Shown here one piece after another: positions 1-11,400 of a stretch of DNA of 64,000 nucleotides. How positions within the stretch are numbered: the stretch's first letter is position 1; each line of letters starts with the position of its first letter. The notes beneath the pieces were generated by a model, which worked only from the letters and a program-made list of their open reading frames with translations, ran no database searches and was not told the origin of the DNA. A program made the translations under genes and the position numbers. Source of the stretch: Gordionus sp. m RMFG-2023 (taxonomy: Eukaryota; Nematomorpha; Gordioida; Chordodea; Parachordodidae); the NCBI RefSeq assembly GCF_954871325.1, contig NC_088778.1, positions 20,941,120-21,005,119 of the forward strand. The letters run 5' to 3'.

Positions 1-911
1 CAATCAATTACAAGAGAAAGGGGGAAAACAAGCAAATTGATAGAAAAGAGGGTCAAGACGTTATGCTACAATCGTTAATCGCGGATCAATAATAGCCAAT
101 TATTATCGAGACTTGAGTCTAAGATACGGAAATCGACAATCATAGGAACAAGAATTCGTGAAAACCATCGTTTATCGCAGACCAATCGTTTATCGAGATA
201 AAAAGCTAATCGTGGATTACAAGAGAATGATAGAAAACAAGCTACGATGAAACTGGATGGCATCGATAATCGTTCATCAAGCGTGGATCGTGGAAAACAA
301 GCCTTTATCAAGTTCGTCAGTGTCCTACAGAGATAAAAAGCTGATCATTTCCCAGGGTGACAAGCGACAGATAGAATTCAAAAATTTCAAGCGACAAAGC
401 CTTCGTTAGAACTTAGAAGACAGCAAAAATTAAGAAGAATAAGTCGAGATCGAAAGAAGATTGATCATTCGCAGAATGTTGGGTCTAATTTAAGTAGGGA
501 GGTGTTGTGAATGTTAGAATTAATTTGCATAAAGATTTCTTTTGGATTTTGTTGTACTTTATATGTAATTTGCATAAAGAATTCTTGTGGATTTATTGTT
601 ATAACGCGTGATAAAAAGATTATATTTGAATAGTTATGATTGGTTATAAGAAGATTGAAAAGAGTATAAAAAGGCAAATTTTTACGATACAAAGAATCTT
701 TGATTTTTTTTAAATCATTAATTTTTTTAATTATATTTTATTTTATGTTCTTTTTTTATGATTTTTACTATTATAATTTTGAATAAAGACTTAAAGTTGA
801 TTTTATGATTTCGTGATTCCTAATTATTATTAAATTCCTTTTTATATATATATTAATTTTCTATTTTATATTTAGGTTTTGATGCACAAGGACAAACTTG
901 TCGTTGTGACA
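1..911 (+). mobile_element. Candidate LTR-retrotransposon fossil, 3' end with one LTR
   Basis: The stretch 503-911 has the order of parts expected of an LTR: a purine-rich run (492-502) just before a TG start, a TATA-like box at 665-672, an AATAAA at 782-787, and a possible TGACA end near 911. The 500 bp before it would be the internal 3' part and contains imperfect repeats of a TTTATCGAGATAAAAAGC-like phrase. No gag or pol product is recognisable, and the partner LTR is outside the window or lost. The family cannot be named. It is old and broken. A tandem-repeat region next to an unrelated promoter is the alternative. Confidence 0.35.
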
Positions 912-2771
912 ATATCTATATTTACAAAAGAATACAAAATTTTCAGTTATCATTACCTCAACTTGCAACATTGTAAAACATTTAAGGATATAGATACTAA
1001 ATAAATGTTTACAATTGTAATTTAAATTTTAAGAGAAAAAATTAGACACTGTTAATAAAAAAAAACAATTAGTACAAAGAATAGTTAATGAATTATCAAG
1101 GTCTTCAACTGATTGCAAACAATTAACCTGTGAAAAAAACAAATAATTTAATATTTGATTTTTTTCAGTAGTTAATAATAATTTCAATTTTGATATTAAA
1201 CAAATTTTAAATAATTTTTTCGAAAATGAATGTCGAGATTTTATTTTTAAAGAATATCCTGATATAAAATTGTTATTCATAAATATAACATCCCTTCAAG
1301 CACCCTGGTAGAAATACTTTTTAGTTTAGCTAAAAATGTCTTTACATATAAACGAGGATGCCTTAATGACCAAAATTTTGAAAATATTTTAATATTGAAA
1401 TCTAATAATTATTTATAATCATTTAATCATATATTTTTATATATTATATTATTATATTAAAATCTAAAAATCATTATTTTACTTATATTTTGATAAATGT
1501 GCTATCTAGTCAGTCAATAAGTTTTAAGCTCATTTCATATATTTTCACAATGGAATCCTAATTTAGGTTTATGCAAAGCTTATATAAGAGTATTAAAAAA
1601 TGTATCTGTAACTAGATACATTTTTAAAGGGATATCTGTATCAAGATAACTTTTTAGATGATGTATCTGTATCTAGATCCATTTAAAAAGTATCTTATAA
1701 CAACAACTCTGCTAACCAGTATATATAAATGAGGTTTTGTTCTTATAGTGCTTAACATATTGATCTTTGTACCGAAAGCATCACAACTAATAAAGATAAC
1801 TTCTAGTATGAGATACCAATTTATTTTTTGACCAACCTACCATAGGATATTATTATAAAGTTATATTGTTATTAAAATATATATTTTAGATCTATTGATA
1901 ATATAAGAATACACAATTAGAATAAAATTTTAATTTTTTAATCGCCTATCCTCGCTAAATTTTTATTGCGCCGAATTGATCGCGCCTAAATGACGACTCA
2001 GAATTTTCCGCACCGAATTAGCGTGATATTGAAGTAATGATTTGAACGATGAATCTATGTTCAACTGAATTATATACAGCATCTATGAAATGAAATTGAA
2101 TTTATGATCTGAATTTTGCTACAAATTTCCTTCTCCAGGTCAATTTCAACAATAAAATTAGTAGCCTCTTAATTTATTCAATAAATAATATTTATAATCC
2201 ATTCAAAAATATTAGAAATATTTTATTTATATAATCAGCTATATTGTTATTGCACAATTTTTTAAATATTTTTTTAAAATTTATTACAGCTTCAGCATGA
2301 TCTCGTAAACATGTTAGAGGGCAATTATATAAATCACGTATTACGTAAGTAATTAATTGGTTGTAATTTGATTAGACTTGTGGCAAAAAAAAATTTCTCT
2401 ACGTTCTAGCAGAATCTTTATCAATCATAATTATTTTGAGTATGGTTATAGCAAGATATGGAATAAGCTCTCTTGATAATCTATATCCCTCTTATGTTGA
2501 ATCTATTTTAGCCCTGACCTTGCGTGTTTTTTTATATCATGCTCGTATTACTTCTTTCAATAAGTAAATTTTTTTAAAAAATATCTGAATTTCCATTCAG
2601 GGAGCGTTAGCTTTTAACAAAATGGGGTGCTAAGGTGATCATTTATTAAAAAAGTTTCTATAATTCTCTTAACTTGTATTTTTATATAATTTATGGAGGC
2701 GTCGCCACCCATACCTCCATTTGGCAGACATTTGACCCGATTTATCCCGGTTTTGGTAGGCTTATGCTATT
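912..2771. other. Intergenic AT-rich stretch with no assignable gene
   Basis: There is a minus-strand open frame at 1029-1280 of 83 codons with no recognisable domain. Around 1600-1690 a short phrase, GTATCTGTATCTAGATAC and variants, recurs in both orientations, suggesting a small degenerate inverted-repeat element. On the minus strand at about 2330-2530 there is weak protein-like sequence (REL-IPYLAITILK) interrupted by stops, probably a transposon remnant. Confidence 0.4.
1967..2028 (-). repeat. Fragment of a GCGCCGAATT minisatellite terminus
   Basis: GCGCCGAATTGAT, then GAATTTTCCGCACCGAATT, ending in GCGTGATA. This is a diverged copy of the right end of the foldback element at 38878-43879, whose end reads GAATTTTCCGCGCCGAATT then GACGTGATACC. 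No partner end is seen nearby, so it is an isolated relic. Confidence 0.6.
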
Positions 2772-2779
2772 GTCATAGT

Positions 2780-4672
2780 CAGGCGCGTACGCAGGAATTT
2801 GGTCTGGGGGGGGATAATAAATTTTTTTGAGAAATATTATTGTTTTTTAAAAATATCAAGCATAAATTTATTAGGACTAATAACTATTCCTAATACACAA
2901 TTTTAAATTAATGTGAATTATAAAAAAATTATATGTAAAGAATCACTTAAATGACCCAAAATAGAAATTTGAATTTTTTGAGCCTTTACACAAAAAGTTT
3001 CTTATGAATAATTGTATTTTGTATGTTATATATTTACAATGTAAAATCCAATCTTCGTTGGAATTGAGCTAATTTTTCAATTATCTCATCCTTGCTTGTC
3101 GTCAAATGCCTATGAATATTCAAAAAATCCAAACCTTTCAATCTACTTTCACATGTTGTACTTCTTGGTATGTTTTTCAGAGACCTGCAGGCCTCCTGGG
3201 CTGGTCAATATTTTAATTTTTATAATTATACCAAGGCCGGGTCCAAAATTTTTTTTAAAAAACACCCGGGCTGGACCTAAATTTTTTTAAAAAACACCCA
3301 AGCTGGGCTGTATTTTTTAAAACAGCCTATATTTGAAATCGTTATTATTAGCTATAAAAATCAAAAATAAATATAATTTATTTTTAAAAAATCCAGGCCG
3401 GGCCTGAAAATTTTATTTTAAAAAAAGCCGGGCCAAGCCTGTAAATTTTAAAAAAAAGCTGAGCGGTCTAAAAATTTTTTTAAAAATAGAGTAAAAAATC
3501 TTTAAAAAAAATCCGGGCCGTGCCCTACAAATGGTACTTCTGCAGGCCTCTGTTATTCTTCTTAAAAAAGAGAGTGTTCTCTCATTAGTTTACTAATGGG
3601 AAGAGTTTATAAACCCTTTTAATACATTGGGAATTTAATCTAAAATGTGTTTGAAATAATGCAGAGCATCCATAGCATTTTTTGGGACTATATCAACTAT
3701 AGTTAATCTTATAAACATAGTTATTCAGCTAGTAATGCATCATAAGATACTTTAACATCTTCATAATAAAAATCTAACAAATATTATTTTTTTCTATCAC
3801 CATCTGAAAAAGGTTGGGAAGGCTTTTGTGGAAGTAATATTTGCAGATGTAAGTGCTGCATGATATATTAAAAATTCATTTATTTGGTTTATAAATGTAT
3901 CTGCATCTAAGATAAACTCTTCTACTGATCCTATATTAATATTTTAACGATGAGCTTGCCTTGCTGTCGAGGGAGACAAATATTAAACACGTATAGCTCT
4001 GCTTTTGACTCAACAATAAAATATAAAATATGAAATTCTTCATCAACATTAGCCCTAATTTCCTTGAGTTCTGATAAAATGCTCTCCGCTATTCTCATCT
4101 TCTTAATCAAATCATTGTCATGTTTTTGAAAAGTAATACTTAAAATAGTTGTATAATTAAATAATACATTCTAATGCGAAATAAAATTTGGAATAAGCAT
4201 TGAATCCAATAATTTTCTTGCTTCTGAGGAAATATTTCTTTCAGGCCATTGTAATATTTCAGTAATAGCAAATAATTGGCTCTTCTAACTCCTTAATAGC
4301 TGTTAGTGCTTGATGGAAGAGGCTCTATCTCGTTGGACAAGGTTGCAATTTCTTTTTCCCTGTTGGACCAGAAGTTTCAGAAATAATTATTATTTGACTA
4401 GAAATTTGAAAATGGTAGATAAATATTACGCCACTAAAAATTTGAAAATAATAAGTAAATATTACGCCGGAAAACTTGAAATTAATTGATAAAATAACTT
4501 ATGAATGTGATAATAAATGTAATATAATATATATTTAATATGAGATACGAATAAATATTAACAAATATAAATTAATATAAACAATAATATTTTTGAAAAA
4601 TATATCCGGCATCTGCATTTTTTGGCTTTGGGGGGGGGATTTGTCCCCCCCCCCCCGCTGCGTACGCCAATG
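2780..4672 (-). mobile_element. hAT transposon copy A (GCGTACGCAG family), decayed
   Basis: The left end begins CAGGCGCGTACGCAG and the right end closes CTGCGTACGCCAATG, giving imperfect 15-bp TIRs, each followed inward by a G-run or C-run. The flanks carry an exact 8-bp target duplication, GTCATAGT (2772-2779 and 4673-4680), the hAT hallmark. The transposase would be read on the minus strand; compared with the copy at 40802-43190 the conserved pieces are the TRW segment near 4310-4370 and the C-terminal dimerisation region near 3550-3600. The frame is broken by stops throughout and a MITE sits inside at 3178-3552. Non-functional as a coding unit. Confidence 0.88.
3178..3552. mobile_element. 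MITE nested in hAT copy A
   Basis: The ends read CAGAGACCTGCAGG and, inverted, CAGAGGCCTGCAGA. The interior has repeated CCGGGC-rich phrases separated by T/A runs. The copy at 40802-43190 gives the empty site: there the sequence runs straight through GGTATGTTTTTATTCTTC (read on the other strand), and here it is split after GGTATGTTTTT with only TT extra on the far side. Insertion is therefore certain; the superfamily is not, as no clear 8-bp duplication remains. Confidence 0.75.
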
Positions 4673-4680
4673 GTCATAGT

Positions 4681-6347
4681 TTATATCTTCTACTATGATT
4701 AATAAATATAAAATGTATATGCCAATTAAAAATTAAAATGTTAGATAATATTTCTACCAATTTCGTCCATTGAATTTGAATAATTTTTTCAGAATTAAAA
4801 TAGCAGATTCAAAAATAAACATAGAATTAATTGGAAAATCAAAAATTTTGTATGTAAAATAATGTATTCTATGTTTAGGTTTTGTTTTATTTTTCATAAA
4901 ATAATACAAAATTTCGATACTGCAAAATTTTGTAAGAAAGCTATTTAAATAAAATATTAATGTATTTGTATAATGCCTGCTAATTATTTTAAAATGGTGG
5001 GCTAGTTCTAAAAAATAGGGTGCTTATCCATTTTTCCTACTTGATGCTAATTTTGAAAAATAGGGCAGCTTATCAATCCATACATCTAGCTAATTTTGCC
5101 CCTGATTCCATTTCTACCTATAAAATAAAATACCATTAGTCGATATAATCTAGTGTACGTTTTAGAAGAATTCATAATATTAGGCGTTTTATGTCTCTAA
5201 TATTTTTATCTAAATTACATTTCTAATTAATTTAATTAAATGTAAATATATTCCTGAATAAATTTTGTTCTTATCTCCGCTGCCAACATGTTGGAAAAGC
5301 ATGATGAGCAGGGATTCCAAATATATCTTTTTATTAATCAAATTTTATATAACATTATATTACATTTTTTACAACTTAAATTTATGATTTATATACCTTC
5401 CAAAATAAGGAAATGTCAAAGTTTATAAGTTTTTTAAAAAATATATTAATATTAGGTTAAGTTTTATAAAATAACATACAATATGAATATTAAATAATCT
5501 TTTAAGATAAATAAACGAATATATTAAATCATACTTATCGGCAAATAGTATAAAAATGTTTCCTAAATCTAATTAAATACATTATGTTGTATTATTAAAT
5601 AAATCAATGTTTCGAATATCCAATATTACAATAAAAAATGAGATAGTCAAGTCTTCAAATCATGGAATAGATGATACCATAATGATCTACAACCAGGCAC
5701 GTAGCAGGGCTAGTTCATTCAATTGATTTTAAAATGTTGTACTTCTGAAATAAGATTTTATACTCTGTAAAGATTCTCTCATTTATGCTTGTATTAATTG
5801 GTATTTGACAAAGTATAAAGTAATCTTAATATAGTTGGAAAAAGCTTCAAAATAAATTTTTTGGTATGCAATGCTTCCATGAGTTTCTTGTAGGATATTC
5901 ATGTTTCATACCAAGGTATATATCCTGAAATTAATTTGTCTATAGATTGCATCCTCTGAATAAATTTGTGATAAATACTTAATTTTTCAATATCATGATT
6001 TAATCCTAAAACGGATGTTTAGAATGGAGCCATTTGATAAATAATAAATTGTTGATTGATTTGAAAAATTCCAAAGTAGAATAATAACGGTTATTTTATA
6101 GTAATATTCAATTGAGTCATACTGGAACGATTTGTTTAACTAAGTGCAAGTCGAGGCTTGTGAATCTCAAAATTATATAATTTCATTCGCTGCAACAATC
6201 ACTAAAATCTCATAAAATTCTTGGTCGGTTTTACAGTCCCTTAGCCAGCCAAAATTTATTATGATAATATTGGATAAAAAAAATATAATATAGACTTCAA
6301 ATAATCAGATTATTAAATAACAATAATTAAAATTGGGGTAGGTGGGC
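4681..6347. other. Intergenic stretch with decayed hAT-like remnant
   Basis: Nothing coding is evident from 4681 to about 5690. From about 5700 to 6130 the minus strand reads fragments like FFELFPTILRLLYTLSNTN followed by KSYFRSTT, which resembles the end of a hAT dimerisation domain, with several stops. No TIR pair could be fixed. The GCACGTAGCAGGGC phrase at about 5699 may be one worn end. Confidence 0.35.
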
Positions 6348-7911
6348 TAGAGATCTGCAAATCCCGACCCTTATCTGGCCCGGATGAGCTTCGTGAAATA
6401 ATTTCGCTTTGAGCTGGGTCGGGCCTAGACCTACCATATTCTAAAATTGAGTTCGCGGGATCTTCAATGAATAAATTGATAAATAAAATTAAAAATGCGG
6501 ATAAGCGGGGCAAACACAATTACATCTTTATTTCAACATTTTTCTTATTTATAAAATCAAAATATAAAAAAATTAAATGGAATATTTTTCACAAGAATCT
6601 ATTTATATAAAATAATTATATCTTTGGAAATAAATTTTGCGAATTCTTCAGAATTCATAAGAGTTTTGCTCTATCTTTAATTCAGCGTCTAATAAATCAA
6701 ATGTGAAGAACGATTTTTTCGCCAACAATTATTCATTAAACTGAATATTATCTCCGAGGCCGCATTTGGAAGGGAAATCAAAAATACAATTAGAAATTTT
6801 AAACTTGATTAGGGGTAAAAAAACTTCATCCATTTTTTTGATGAGATAATCCTGATTTTTAAGCTACCTTTCTAGCTTCAATCTGTTCAATGTCAGAACA
6901 TTTGTTAAACATAAATTTTACAATTGTCCCGTAAATCCTTGATGGTATTGAGCCTTTATTAAGCCAATCATACTCCATAATTGTTAATAAATCGATTATT
7001 ACAACTTCATTGAATTCAAGTATTTTTATTATTTTATCTAAGTGACATGACCAAGCCTTAAATGCCTCTGCTAATTGGTCTTCAAAGAATGATTTAAAAA
7101 TGTTTGGTGGATATTTTAAAGAGAGAATGTATTCTTATAAAGGCTGAAAGTATTTATAAATTCTTCCTACTGCAGAAACGAGTGAAATCCATCTTTAAGG
7201 GGCATTTTTATGAGATCTTCTCATTCAATATCATATACTTTTTAAGTTTTATAAATAATGAACATAAAATATACACTTCGTTTTCTCCGCTAGTTGAATA
7301 AGAGTTTGCATGATCTAAATGTATAATCTTAACATTTTTAAAGTTGTTAACTTCAAGATTTAGCAGCAAAATAAAGAAATTTGATAAAATATGAATGAAA
7401 TTTACAGTTGTTAAATTAAATTTCGCGAATAAACTAGAGATTTTATGATATTGATGACTATTTCGCGGGATTCTTTAATTTTCTTAATTTTAAGGTACTT
7501 TCGCTGGACATTTAGTCGCGTTATTATTTTGCGGGACAGAAATTCATTTAACGGAACTGCGCAACCTAAAGCAGGACAAATGGTAAGTCTAGTCGGGCCT
7601 AATATTTTTTTAAGAAATTCCGGCCGGACTTAAATTTTCAAATATGATATCATTCAATTTTGAGAAATAAATTGATATAATATAAAATCCTTACCAAAGC
7701 AAGGCGCTAATATTTTTTTTTACAATTAAAAAAATAGTAAATTTTTTTATATTTAAATAAATTCGGGCCAAGCTGGGAGGATAAACTATTTTTATTTCGG
7801 GTTGGGCTTTAAATAAAGAAATTTGTTCAAGATCGGACCTGGCGGGACAAATTTTATGAAAAAAATTAGGCTGAGTTGGTTTGGAAAAATTAGGACCGAT
7901 GCAAATCACTA
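6348..7911. mobile_element. Degenerate hAT-like element with GC-rich ends
   Basis: The left end TAGAGATCTGCAAATCCCG and inverted right end TAGTGATTTGCATCGG are imperfect TIRs. The adjoining 8-mers AGGTGGGC and AGGTAGGT match at six of eight positions, a worn target duplication. The ends are rich in GGGCCGG-type phrases like those of the MITE at 3178-3552. On the minus strand around 6950-7100 a protein-like stretch (FEDQLAEAFKAWSCHLDK, then SIPSRIYG) survives in one frame, perhaps a transposase remnant; no domain is assignable. Confidence 0.5.
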
Positions 7912-8474
7912 AGGTAGGTTACTATCTTCTTTTACACCTCAATAAGCTGCACCATTAAGAGAGAGAATTGTATAGCTAAACAAAATTATTTTTAATTTTT
8001 TTAAAATAGTTTAAATATTATATCGCTCATTTTTATAATTATTCTTATATGTCAACTAACTTTCCCTCTTAAGGAAATGAGGTTATCTAAAATAATTTTG
8101 ACACATATTCAAATAAAAATTTTGAACTTTGACTCGAATATTATTTTTTAATAATAAAATTCTGGCAAAATAATATATCAATAATTTTTTTTCTCAGCGG
8201 TCACAAAGCAATGACAAAAATGTAACATAAAATTTTTTCATGAAAACACAAAGAGAAATCAAATGTTTTTAAAAATTTATTTTATAAAATATTTCCTTTT
8301 AAAATTCCCGAAATACCTATTATAGATTTGAAAAAGCACTGAACAATATCTGACTTCAGGTATAATTTCCAAAATAGTAGAATTTATTATATTTATAAAG
8401 TTTTGTTTAAAATAACTTGAGAACGGCTATACATAAATAATATGGGCATAAAGTCATCATTCCGTTTACATATT
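7912..8474. promoter_or_regulatory. Upstream region of the Kunitz gene, no distinct motif
   Basis: AT-rich sequence immediately upstream of the signal-peptide exon. No convincing TATA box or initiator stands out against the base composition. It would hold the promoter and 5' leader if the transcript starts close to the first exon. Confidence 0.25.
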
Positions 8475-11400
8475 ATGGGTGTGAGAAAAGCTATATTCGC
8501 ATTCATATATCTGGACATTTTATCAATTTATAAATTAAGTAAGAATGTATAATATATATGACAAATTTAGCAATGTTTACAGGTATCTCTCAATCTATTG
8601 AAACTAATTGGACGTGTAATCGAATTAATAAATTATACTATTACAGCAGTTTACATAACAGATGTCTACCTTTAATGTACAAAGGTTGCAAAGAAAATAA
8701 AAAGTTTTTTCATTCCTTGAAAGAGTGCGAACGAAAAAATGTTAAAGGTATATTTTAAAATAATAGAAAAAACATTATTATCTATGTTATTTTGGGAAGA
8801 GTCCATTACATTGATTTATTTTTTCAATTATATTTATCCTTGTAACACAGTGGGGGTATTTAACAGAGAATGGGGGCTTGTACCACCCCCGCCACAATTT
8901 TTTGAAATTAATCTTTAATATAAAATTTTTAATTTTTTTCCCTTTTTTAAATAGGGAGAGATATGTGGAAAGTTATTTTATTTTAAAACAATTTATATTT
9001 TTTCTATAAGCTATGGCAACTTATATTTGGCCACGTCCTTAAGAATAATTTTTTGATACGATACGGAATACTTTTCTCTTTCCCTTTATATACTTTACAT
9101 TAAATAATCAACTATTCATGATATAAGATATTTGCTCCTTACCGCAAATTAAAGGCACGTGTACTGGAAATCTTCAAAGATATTTTTTTGATAGAAAATC
9201 AAAATCCTGTAAACCATTTGCCTATGGTGGATGTGGTGGAAACCAGAATAAATTTGTTTCAAAAATGGAATGCATTCGCTCGTGTGTCCGAAGTAAATTA
9301 TTTGACTTTATGTAATTTTAATATTTTTAATTAAATATTTATATTAGAAAATTTGAGTTTTACTCGAAAAATGTATAATTATTATAAGAGGGCTATTTTT
9401 CTAATTCCTTTCACTAGAAAAAAATCATGCAGTTTTTTCTAATTTTTTCTTAGCAATCAAAAGATTTAGAGAGGATTATAGAAGTATACTTTTAAATTAA
9501 ACACTATAACACCGATATACAAGTAGAATATCGTTTTAGCCAACTTTTTTGGATTTAATTTTTTTGTTCACTCTTATGAATATTCAATATATCGGAGCTT
9601 TAAACAATATAAATGGTGTGGGACCTTGAAATTTTCCACATCATTAGAAAAATATTGTGTATTAATGGTTGTTAGCTAAAGAGAAATAGAAACCTATATA
9701 TTATTAATCAAAACTAAAACTTAAAAACTTGTTTCGAGCTAATAATTATTCTGCGGTACAATAACTATCATCGAATGTAATTATTTTGGCAAAACAAATA
9801 ATTTGATATTTTAATTACGAGAATTTTTTTTAAAATTATTAAATATAATAAATATTCTTTAATCCTAATTATTGCCTTTTTAAATCTAGTGTCCTTCAAA
9901 AATGAAGGTAACATAATAATTCATAAAATTATGGAAACTTTAAGGCAGGGATGTGAACCCTTCGACAAAATAAGGGTCCGGGTTCGGGTACATGAATAAA
10001 AATTGAAAGGACCCGGGTCCAGGGTTCGGGTTCAGGGAACAAAATAATGACTCGAAATAAGATTTTTTTTATTTATTTATTATTATACTTCAATATATAC
10101 ATATACATAATTTACAAATGAAATATTTTAAAATGAAATAATTTATATTTTAAATGTTTTACTCTCGCACAATCATAATATCCTCAAATATCATCCTTGA
10201 GATTTCCACGTAAAGTTGACAATATATAATTCAAAGATGAAAATTCACGTTCTACCCATGCCTAAAATAGATGGTTATCTTTATAAAATTATTGTACTTG
10301 TGTCGCCGGTACAGTCATGAAGATTCTAGTTAAGATATATATAATGCTGGATATATTGAAGAATTTTCTTCCCAAAATTTTAAAATATTTATATTCCTAT
10401 TTATTCTCTTAACTTCTGAGAACTTTACTATTAAAGATGCAATAGGCATTTTTTGATCCTCATTTCTATCTGATGATAATTTGACTTTTTTTTCTCTATC
10501 TTAAAGTAAAATTTCAAGATCATCAATGTTTCTATCATTATTATTATCACTACAACCAATAGGTATTGTCGTAGCCTCCAATATATTGTAAATAATGGAT
10601 TTGCTTATGCCATAAATCCTTAAGATGGTGTTTAGCGTTTTTGCTTAATACTCAATTAAACTTGATATCGAGGGTCTAAATATATAGAAGCATACAACAC
10701 TATTTTGCAAATATTGTTGCTCTCAAATTTTCATGTTTTCTAATATTTCATATAAAAAGGACTGTAAATTTTTCTAAATCTAATCGGCATCTAATCCATA
10801 GCCTTAAAATCAAATAAACATAATTGTTCTGATTGTAGTCTTAATATTGTCATTTTTAAAGGAAATGTCATGTTTTTGAAAAGTAAAACTTAAAATAGTT
10901 GTATAATTATATAATACATTCTAATGAGAAATAAAATTTGGAATAAACATTGAATCCAATAATTTTCTTGCTTCTGAGGAAATATTTCTTTCAGGCCATT
11001 GTGATATTTTAGTAATATCAAATAATTGGCTCTTCTAACTCCTTAAAAGCTGTCACTGCTTGATGGCAGAGACTCTATCTCGTTGGACAAGGTTGCTATT
11101 TCTTTTTCCCTGTAGGACAAGAAGTTTCAGAAATAATAATTATTTGATAGAAATTTGAAAATGGTAGATAAATATTACGCCACTAAAAATTTGAAAATAA
11201 TAAGTAAATATTACGCCGGAAAACTTGAAATCGAAATTAATTGATAAAATAACTTAGTAGATAAATGTGATAATAAATGTAATTAAATATATATTTAATA
11301 TGAGATACGAATAAATATTAACAAATATAAATTAATATAAACAATAATATTTTTGAAAAATATATCCGGCATCTGTATTTTTTGGCTTGGGGGGGGGGGG

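Noticed and set aside
876-976. Terminal exon reading FDAQGQTCRCDNIYIYK
   Set aside because: It has an acceptor-like start, but it is short, matches no family I know and overlaps the likely end of the LTR.
3096-3290. Plus-strand frame with PRPGPKFFLKNTRAGPKFF repeats
   Set aside because: It crosses the border of a nested MITE and its repeats come from CCGGGC phrases between A/T runs.
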